Below, piece after piece: positions 57,575 through 64,000 of a DNA stretch of 64,000 nt (position 1 is its first letter; every line of letters starts with the position of its first letter). Made by a program: the position numbers and the translations under genes. Source of the stretch: Selaginella moellendorffii (Eukaryota > Streptophyta > Lycopodiopsida > Selaginellales > Selaginellaceae); contig NW_003314392.1 in the NCBI RefSeq assembly GCF_000143415.4, positions 258,433-322,432 on the forward strand, read 5' to 3'. The notes under the pieces are model-generated. The model was not told where the DNA came from, did no database searches, and saw only the letters and a list, made by a program, of their open reading frames with translations.

Positions 57575-60043
57575 ATGCTGGTGCCAGTGGTGTGCTTGTG
57601 GATGCTGCTGCTGAGCAGGGCAGAAGCTCAATCTCTAACTCCAGGTAGCATTCTCACGCCCGGAAGCAATCGCTTCTGGACGTCCTCCAACGGCATGTTC
57701 GGCTTGGGATTCTTCAATTCATCAGCCCCCACCACTGAAATTCATGTCGGGATTGCTTTCGTGGATCAGATGCCTCCGACGCTGGTATGGATGCCCAATA
57801 GGACCCAGAGTTTGAGCAGCAACAGCAGCTTGCAAGTCACAGACTCCGGTCTCGTAATCATCGAGTCTGGCGAGACAGTGTGGCGGAGCGGTGCAGCTGG
57901 AGCGGTCGTAGCAGAAGCCGAGCTCCTGGATGTGGGAAATTTCGTGTTGAGATCTGCAAGCTCCAACATAGTGTGGCAGAGTTTCGATTTCCCCACGGAT
58001 ACTCTGCTACTGGGACAGAAGCTACTGCCGATTGCTGGCCAGGCTCTTTCATCTTGGAGGACCAAGGCTGATCCAAAGCCAGGGCCGTTCTCGATGGTCA
58101 TGGACGGGGACATGTCCAAGCCGCGGCTGCTGTACCAAGGTGCAATCGAGTACTGGAGCTGGACCACAGCGAAGTTCAATGAGTTCAGATTCTCGGATGA
58201 TCCTGGGAACGAGACTACCGGGAACCTTACTGTTGGTTCGATCATCCAGGATTCATACTGCGACGCGCAGCTGGTGAGCACCGAGTTCGCGAATTACAGG
58301 AAGAGGCTCACACTCGATCCGGACGGTAACCTTCGGTACTATGTCCGAGCACCGAATTCAACCAAGTGGGGGGTGGTGTGGAGAGCTCTCTTTGATGCCT
58401 GCGATGTGTACAGCACCTGCGGTATTAACGGCTTGTGCGACTTCAATTCTCCAGCCAACTCCAAGCCTCCCGCCGGCTGTCCCGTGGCTGATGAAGATCC
58501 ACACCCGTGCAGTTGTCCACCCGGCTACCGTCCCGTCGACTCCAGTGAGCCGCAGATTGGATGCCAGCCCCAGGAACCGCTCAGGTGCCCATCGAGAGAC
58601 TTCCAAAAGCTTAACGACACTGTGTTTGGGGAGCTCTTACCTTCAAAAGAAGCCGACTACAGAAACATCAAGGAGTCCGAGTGCGTAATCAACTGCGGGA
58701 ACCAGTTGAACTGTAGCTCCTGCGCTGCTGCCGTGTATTCCACGGCTTCTTCCGAGTGCTGGCTCGTGGCGTCACCTCTTGTGAACGGCAGCATCTCTTC
58801 GAGTTCAGGTAAGCTTGTTTACGTGCGAGTGCCACCCTCGAATTCATCATCTGGTGGGGGTTTGACGCTGGGGGCGAAAGTTGGGATCGGGATAGGCACG
58901 CCGAGCTTCTTGTTGGTACTGCTGCTGTGTTCTGTGCTCGGGTCATATGAATACAAGCGGTACAGGAAAGGTCAAGTCCTGAAGCATGGAGTCTCGGAGG
59001 GTGTTGGAGGATTACAGAAGTTCAGCTATGACTATCTGAAGTGTGTTACGAAGGACTTTGCGAATGTGTTGGGACAAGGTGGCTATGGCGCTGTCTACCT
59101 CGGGGTGTTACCGGACGATACAAGAGTAGCGGTCAAGCTCCTGAATGAAGGTTTTCCACAAGAATTCGATTCAGGCTCAAACGAGGACAAGAGTTTCTTG
59201 GCAGAGGTGGCAACTCTCGCGAACATACGCCACTCAAACGTGGTACACTTGCTGGGCTTCTGTCTGGAGGCTCCCAAGCATCTACTGGTGTATGAGTATT
59301 TGGAGAATAAGTCGCTGGACAAGGTCCTCTTCGAGCCGACCACACCGCTCACGAAGTGGAAGACCAGGATGCAAATTCTCATAGGTGCAGCCCGAGGGAT
59401 CGAGTACTTCCATAGTTACAGCGGTGACAGGAGAGTTGTTCACCGGGACATCAAACCGGCCAACGTGCTCCTGACTGCCGACTTCCACGCCAAGGTTGCG
59501 GACTTCGGGCTGGCCAAGATCATGGACACTGCGACTCATATCACCAACTTCACTATGCCTGGGACAGTCGGCTACCGGGCTCCGGAATGCACCATCATCG
59601 GCGACGCCATCACCGTTCAGGCCGACGTCTTCAGCTTTGGAGTCGTGTGCATAGAAGTTGTATCCGGGAGGCGGCTCGTGTACGTGGAACAACAAGGACG
59701 GACTCGGGTCCTGCTCTTCAGGAGGGCTCTGGAGCTCATGCTGCAGGAGGAGTACATGAAGCTGGTCGACGAGAGGCTTGCAGAGGACGGGATCGATGAG
59801 GACGAGGTGCGGAAGGTGGTGAGAGTTGCCGGCTGGTGCTTGCAGGAGGATCCCAAGCAGAGGCCCACTATGGACGCCGTGGTAGCACTGCTGAACGACG
59901 ATACCAAGGCCGTTGAAATGCCACCGTTGGAAGGCAGCCTGCCGGCCTACGTGTTTAGGAACTTTGAGAGCGAGGATGAAGTTTCGGTTGCAAGGTTGAC
60001 CGGCGACACCCTTTCCGTCGGCTCAAGCTTGGCTCGTGAATGA
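57575..60043 (+). CDS. G-type lectin S-receptor-like Ser/Thr kinase
   Basis: An intronless 822-codon gene. Signal peptide 1-18 (LVPVVCLWMLLLSRAEA). A B-lectin domain lies at about 20-150 (MFGLGFFNSS, LVWMPNRTQ, LLDVGNFVLRS, WQSFDFPTDTLL). An S-locus-type and EGF-like part follows (CDVYSTCGINGLCDF, CSCPPGYRP), then a PAN-like Cys region to about 420. The transmembrane segment is near 436-456 (FLLVLLLCSVLG). The kinase starts LGQGGYGAVYLG (about 498), with VAVKLL, HRDIKPANVLL (about 622), VADFGLAKI and GTVGYRAPE. The Arg before the catalytic Asp makes it an RD kinase, and all catalytic residues are present. Such proteins sit in the plasma membrane and act in defence or development. Nothing suggests decay. 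Confidence 0.96.
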   Translation: MLVPVVCLWMLLLSRAEAQSLTPGSILTPGSNRFWTSSNGMFGLGFFNSSAPTTEIHVGIAFVDQMPPTLVWMPNRTQSLSSNSSLQVTDSGLVIIESGETVWRSGAAGAVVAEAELLDVGNFVLRSASSNIVWQSFDFPTDTLLLGQKLLPIAGQALSSWRTKADPKPGPFSMVMDGDMSKPRLLYQGAIEYWSWTTAKFNEFRFSDDPGNETTGNLTVGSIIQDSYCDAQLVSTEFANYRKRLTLDPDGNLRYYVRAPNSTKWGVVWRALFDACDVYSTCGINGLCDFNSPANSKPPAGCPVADEDPHPCSCPPGYRPVDSSEPQIGCQPQEPLRCPSRDFQKLNDTVFGELLPSKEADYRNIKESECVINCGNQLNCSSCAAAVYSTASSECWLVASPLVNGSISSSSGKLVYVRVPPSNSSSGGGLTLGAKVGIGIGTPSFLLVLLLCSVLGSYEYKRYRKGQVLKHGVSEGVGGLQKFSYDYLKCVTKDFANVLGQGGYGAVYLGVLPDDTRVAVKLLNEGFPQEFDSGSNEDKSFLAEVATLANIRHSNVVHLLGFCLEAPKHLLVYEYLENKSLDKVLFEPTTPLTKWKTRMQILIGAARGIEYFHSYSGDRRVVHRDIKPANVLLTADFHAKVADFGLAKIMDTATHITNFTMPGTVGYRAPECTIIGDAITVQADVFSFGVVCIEVVSGRRLVYVEQQGRTRVLLFRRALELMLQEEYMKLVDERLAEDGIDEDEVRKVVRVAGWCLQEDPKQRPTMDAVVALLNDDTKAVEMPPLEGSLPAYVFRNFESEDEVSVARLTGDTLSVGSSLARE

Positions 60044-60171
60044 AAATGATTGTCTTGTCAAGTGTCAAGTCCGACCAAATTGAATTCAGCTCAAGGCATG
60101 AACTTGGTGTACAACTGCATCACACTGCACAACGCCAATCAAAGTGTCAATCATGACCTCGCCACCCTGTG

Positions 60172-61329
60172 ACTTACCTCGTTAACAAGTTTTTGCCTTT
60201 CATCTTCCTCCTCCTTCTCCGGTCTCTGGTGGAGGGACAGGTGCTCCATTTGCATCATCTGGTCGGGATAGTCAAGCCTTGAACTCAACAAACTGAGTTT
60301 GGCGCCCGCTTCTTTGAATGTTTTCTGGATAGGCAGAATTTTCTTGGAATCCAGGTCCATATAGAGGCATTCCCGGCATGGGCGGAATGATGGTTGCCGC
60401 AGCCAAGTGGTCAGCCGAGTACAGGTCCTGGTGGAGTGGTATAAACGGCCTCTGTTCCTCGATATGGTGGTGGTGATCCCGATATCGGGGCAGACAAGAC
60501 GACAACCTGTATTGTTGCCGTGTAGACTCTTCGTGAGGTCTCCTCGCATATTGATGTTCCACTGGATTTCCCGCATATGCTCTGTGTGCTGAAGTTAGAG
60601 GTTGCTGGTGAAGACCTGGATGTCTTCCATCACGATAAGCCACACGTGGTGAGGATGGTGAGGATCCAATCTGGTAAGTCGCGCTGCATGTCCACTTATA
60701 CCACCACCATCCACATGAGAGGAGCTCCTTTGATATATATGAGCCGGATCATAATCCTCAGGAAGCTGAAGATGATGCTGCTGAATGTACTCGTGTGTCG
60801 GATATGTGGCTCCATCGTCTGGAATCTGGTGGCGATGGTGCTGAGGGAATTGGCCACCACCGGTTCTGTACACGGGCTCCTTGTGGTACACCATCGGTTG
60901 TGCAGAAGGCTGTTGATGTGATAAAATATGAAAACTACCGTCCGAAATTGCATATTCTTGTCTTCTGCACTCCTGGCTAGCGTCCAGTGGGTGCTGACGT
61001 ACTGGTAGAGCATGCTCCTGTAACACGAATCTCGGTCGGGGCTCGTGAGTTAACAAATCCTGAGGACCATCATCGTGTTGATCCTGCAGTCTTGACAATT
61101 TCCCATGTGAGCCAACTCGTGGAATCTTGCTTTCAGCACCATATCCTCGGACCATTCTGTCGAGGTCATGACTTTGGGGGTAAGACTTCAGGTCGTAGAT
61201 TCCCGTAGTAGTGATCCAGATCAGAGTAACTGCTAAAGTCTTGATCAGTTGGTATCTCCCATTACCAACAAGTGACCAGTACCATTTGAATTTTTTTCTC
61301 ATCTTAACTAATTGTAGTTTTTGTGGCAA
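60172..61329 (-). pseudogene. His/Gln/Pro-rich protein remnant with frameshifts
   Basis: Read on the minus strand, 61.1-60.6 kb encodes a low-complexity part (LTHEPRPRFVLQEH, QFPQHHRHQIPDDG, EYIQQHHLQLPEDYD). Near 60640 the sense continues in another frame (AYRDGRHPGLHQQPL, IIPPMPGMPLYG). Near 60310 it continues in a third, with a short coiled-coil-like end (KLSLLSSRLDYPDQMMQMEHL, EKEEEDERQKLVNE) before a GTAAGT donor at 60180. Two frameshifts and no downstream exon suggest a broken gene. The family was not recognised. The upstream part (61.1-61.33 kb) is of uncertain coding status. Confidence 0.5.
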
Positions 61330-61648
61330 ACAAGTAAATAAACACAGTTAAATATTTTCTAGGGTTCTGAGATGAAAAGAAGAAAATGAGATGTAAGAAA
61401 TTATTTCACATTAGTACAGGGTAACTTCAATTTTATTTCTGATTACAGATCTATAACCGTCTTCAACTTTGATGTTGTAATTCAAGAATGGAAGGCAGCT
61501 ATAAATATTTACAGTAGGTGATGTTTATGAACTTCCTTGGATTTGGTAACTTAATTCTTGACAAAAGGATCAAGTTGGTATAACTTCTGTTGATCCATTT
61601 TGTTTTTCTGGTACAAAAAAAAAGTTAGACACTGAAGTGATGCCTAGG

Positions 61649-61786
61649 AAACACCATCGCTACAGCATTTTACCTCACCGCGTAAGACAAACGTTCTCCT
61701 CGTCAGTCACAGTCGTTCTTGGCAAACTCCTCTTGCACCCACAAGAGCCTTCGGAACTCCACCTCCAGCGTTCTGCTCGACTCAAT
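61649..61786 (-). pseudogene. Fragment of a NACK-kinesin internal exon
   Basis: Matches 63640-63775 including the end of the intron and the codons for EVEFRRLLW and EEFAKND, with several substitutions and a 15-base deletion at NDQNQGPG. The frame is disrupted. Confidence 0.85.
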
Positions 61787-63090
61787 GTAATGCTTCTTAA
61801 AGCTTGATCGCGGCTGGAGAAGTCCTCCAGCGGCGTTCCCCCAATGAGCGGAAGGAGAGGATGAGCGCTCCATAGTCGGCCGGGCGTTGAGCACATAGGC
61901 GATTGGACAAAGGAGATATTTGACACCATCTTCAGCGAGCTTGCAACTTGCCTGTGATGGAAGCTGAAGAAGCACGAAACCTTGGGCAGCGTTAGGAATC
62001 GAGTGATCGCAGGAAACACTGGAGCCGATTTGTGAAGGACACACTAGAATATTCTGTGGCAACACCAAAAAGATTGATATCCTCACTGGTATCATCAGCC
62101 AGGCATTCATTTCATTCAAGAAGAGCAAGAAGCATTTCAAATACTTTCGCAATCTATGGCAGCCATGTTTGTTTGTTCATGACCATGGTCGCAGCAGCAG
62201 CGCTATGGAAAATTTGTGTCTCCGCAAGAGAGAAGAGAGGGCACGATTTCTAGTGTCGCTCCACCCCAGCTCCACCCGGTGAGAGATGCACAAAGGTACT
62301 TGTACTCGGTGGAATTCCCCTTCCGCTGGCAAAAGGTGCTCGAGTTTGGCACCATCCGCACACTCCCTGGGATCACAAATCTGCTCTTCAGGACAAGGGG
62401 TCCCCAGAAGCGCGCTGCCGCTGAGACCAACATTCTGGTGAGCGATCCACCACCACGTCGACTGCGATCGCGGCTCGTACGCGGTGAGGAGATTGAATGG
62501 AATCCACAACAAATTCCAGATCCCAAACGACCAATTCGCCTACGTCCTCTGCCTCAACGTGATCACGTGATTTCTCCAAGAGGTTTGGATTCCGCAAGTG
62601 GACTGAAAACGAGAAGGAGGCCGACAAGAGCACGCCGCGATGGCAATAGCCGCAGCAGCATCGGAAATCTAGCCCCCGAGAGCGCGATCGCCATTGGAAT
62701 CACCGAACGGAATCACCGAACGGAGCCACCGAACGGAGCTGTCCGACCGTTCGGCCGACCGCGTTCGGCGGCGGTCGGGATCCCGCCGAACGCGGTCGGG
62801 ACCAACAGTGCCGGAGCATCGTCCAGGATCTCAAGCATCTGGTGCTGGACGCTTTTCCTCGCCAATTGCAGCCGCTGGTGGAAACTGGGGATCTGCGCGC
62901 TCATCGATCCCACAATCAGGAGCGCTGTTGGATTGGAAAGCCCCCCGTGATCGTGAACTTGGAGTGGGTGCGTTCATGCTGCTGGCCGGGAGCTGTGTCC
63001 GCAAGCTGGCGGAGCTGGGACACTGAAATCAGGCATTGCTGCTCAGAACATAATGATTTAATTTAATTTGGCAATTAAGGTATATAAGGC
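61787..63090. other. Mixed intergenic DNA with long open frames but no recognisable gene
   Basis: A plus-strand open frame runs 62216-62950 (244 codons), rich in Arg and Pro. Overlapping open frames exist on the other strand, as expected for GC-rich DNA. Around 62690-62725 the unit ACCGAACGGA occurs three times. I found no domain, signal peptide or splice structure that supports a gene. Confidence 0.4.
62757..62797. repeat. Perfect 15-bp inverted repeat (GC-rich hairpin)
   Basis: GACCGCGTTCGGCGG at 62757-62771 and its reverse complement at 62783-62797 with an 11-base loop. It follows three ACCGAACGGA units. Confidence 0.8.
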
Positions 63091-63097
63091 GTATAAG

Positions 63098-63237
63098 GCT
63101 ATCAGAGAACAAATCCTTCCGAGGAGCCAGGCAAGGTTGGAAGCCCAAGGATTACTCCCTTGCAAACATGTTATCAAGGCCCGTCTATAGGTGAGTGATA
63201 GTTGTTCACTCACATTTATTGCATTAAGCTTACATAC
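63098..63237 (+). pseudogene. Copied fragment of CW gene exons 7-8
   Basis: Begins AGAGAACAAATCCTTCCGAGG like 42160, then jumps over about 40 bases to AAGGATTACTCCCTTGCAAAC, drops about 30 bases, and keeps the exon 7 donor with the start of the intron (GGTGAGTGATAGT...TTCACTC). The presence of intron sequence shows it is a DNA-level copy, not a retrocopy. Confidence 0.9.
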
Positions 63238-63281
63238 AATAGGCTATAATCCTCCTCTATCTATACAAAAATCTTCTTTCC

Positions 63282-63981
63282 TCACAAGTTTAGCATTGTG
63301 GAGATCGAATTCCAGCCGAAGTGGAACGGCTTTTGGCTGGAGGGCGGAGCGAAGTTCAAGGCAAACATCTCCTTGGAGGCGCTGCCTGGCTCCCAAAATC
63401 CCACGATCATGGCCACCACCTCGGCGCTGTCCTGGATGTGCTGCATGTCGCGAGCATCCGTCCATAACTTCTCGATCAGCTGGAGCTTGCGCTGCTTGGA
63501 CTCGAGGGGTATCTCCCATTTCACCAGCAGCTCGTCCTTCATCTCGGGTGGCATCCGCCGCATCCGCTTCGCGAGCATCTCTCGTTCTCGTCGCAACGCC
63601 TTGACACTGCAAAGAAAACAAAAGTGAGCCCTTGGAAATACCATCGCTTAAGCTTGTCTACCTCGCAGCGTAGGACGAAATGTTGTCCTCGTCAATCACA
63701 CCCGGCCCCTGATTCTGGTCGTTCTTGGCAAACTGCTCTTGCAGCCACAGGAGCCTCCGGAACTCCACCTCCATGTACATGGCGTCGGCAGGGTCCCCTC
63801 TGAAGAGCAAATAGAACTGTGTCCTGTGAATGATCGAGACCTGGCACACGTCCCATAGCTCGATGATCTGCATTCGTTGCTTCTCGAACTGTAGCCTCCA
63901 TCCCGAGGGAGAATGCAAGGAAGGAGTCATCTCTCCATACTCGTTCTCTCCGCCAGTGTTGTTGGATTCCAGCTCCAGTAC
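63282..63981 (-). CDS. NACK-type kinesin-7, C-terminal end (gene continues beyond the window)
   Basis: Two exons are visible: 63981-63662 and 63606-63282 with a 55-bp intron. They encode the plant-specific C-terminal domain found in NACK1/NACK2 kinesins (DUF3490). Motifs are WRLQFEKQRMQIIELWDVC, HRTQFYLLFRGDPADAMYME, EFRRLLWLQEQFAKND, LRREREMLAKRM, KWEIPLESKQRKLQLIEKLW, ARDMQHIQDSAEVVA and GFWEPGSASKEMFALNFAP. NACK kinesins activate the NPK1 MAP-kinase cascade at the phragmoplast during cytokinesis. Motor and coiled-coil parts lie to the right of the window. The frame is open, so the gene is probably functional. Fragments of it occur at 45.0 and 61.7 kb. Confidence 0.93.
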
Positions 63982-64000
63982 CTACAAGCCAGAGTCACAT

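Noticed and set aside
62216-62950. 244-codon open frame as a gene
   Set aside because: Arg/Pro-rich, GC-rich DNA with equally long frames on the other strand; no domain or splice signals support it.

Overview
The window reads as nuclear DNA of a land plant, most likely a spikemoss (Selaginella moellendorffii or a close relative). This rests on very short introns (about 39-65 bp with GT-AG ends), several intronless PPR genes, plant-only families (EIN2, class III peroxidase, G-type lectin receptor kinase, NACK kinesin), plant LTR retrotransposons primed by initiator tRNA-Met, and a TTTAGGG-type telomeric tract. The species is inferred; the plant assignment is solid.

Layout. 1-3.0 kb: a decayed Ty3/gypsy element on the minus strand. 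3.0-14.4 kb: T/G-rich, gene-free DNA made of decayed retroelement pieces, including two copies of an LTR+PBS module and a 775-bp TRIM-like element caught in one copy. 14.4-17.5 kb: two convergent, overlapping PPR genes. 17.6-19.6 kb: a ZCCHC9-like remnant, a small two-exon gene and two small secreted Cys-rich genes. 19.85-26.23 kb: a gypsy element whose 5' LTR holds a further insertion and the only assembly gap (20049-20869). 26.3-28.8 kb: a degraded second copy of the PPR pair carrying an internal inversion.

28.9-43.2 kb is the gene-rich core: EIN2-like (minus), MBD4-like DNA glycosylase (plus), a roughly 30-exon gene built from repeated phase-1 exons (minus) and a CW zinc-finger gene (plus). 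A class III peroxidase (minus) follows. 44.9-48.7 kb holds gene debris: fragments copied from the CW gene and from a kinesin, a broken PPR gene, an unassigned remnant and a frameshifted GT31 glycosyltransferase. 48.66-53.85 kb is a CAAX-protease (STE24) pseudogene split by a copia element. 54.1-55.4 kb contains decayed 26S (minus) and 18S (plus) rRNA fragments lying back to back. 57.6-60.0 kb is an intact lectin receptor kinase. The right end holds the 3' part of a NACK-type kinesin and copied fragments of it and of the CW gene.

No operon-like cooperation is expected. EIN2 (ethylene signalling), MBD4L (base excision repair), the CW reader (chromatin) and the peroxidase (cell wall/apoplast) are unrelated. 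The window's main story is genome dynamics: nested insertions with identifiable empty sites, segmental duplication with inversion, gene fragment copying and exon amplification. All gene models come from reading the sequence; no similarity search was run.
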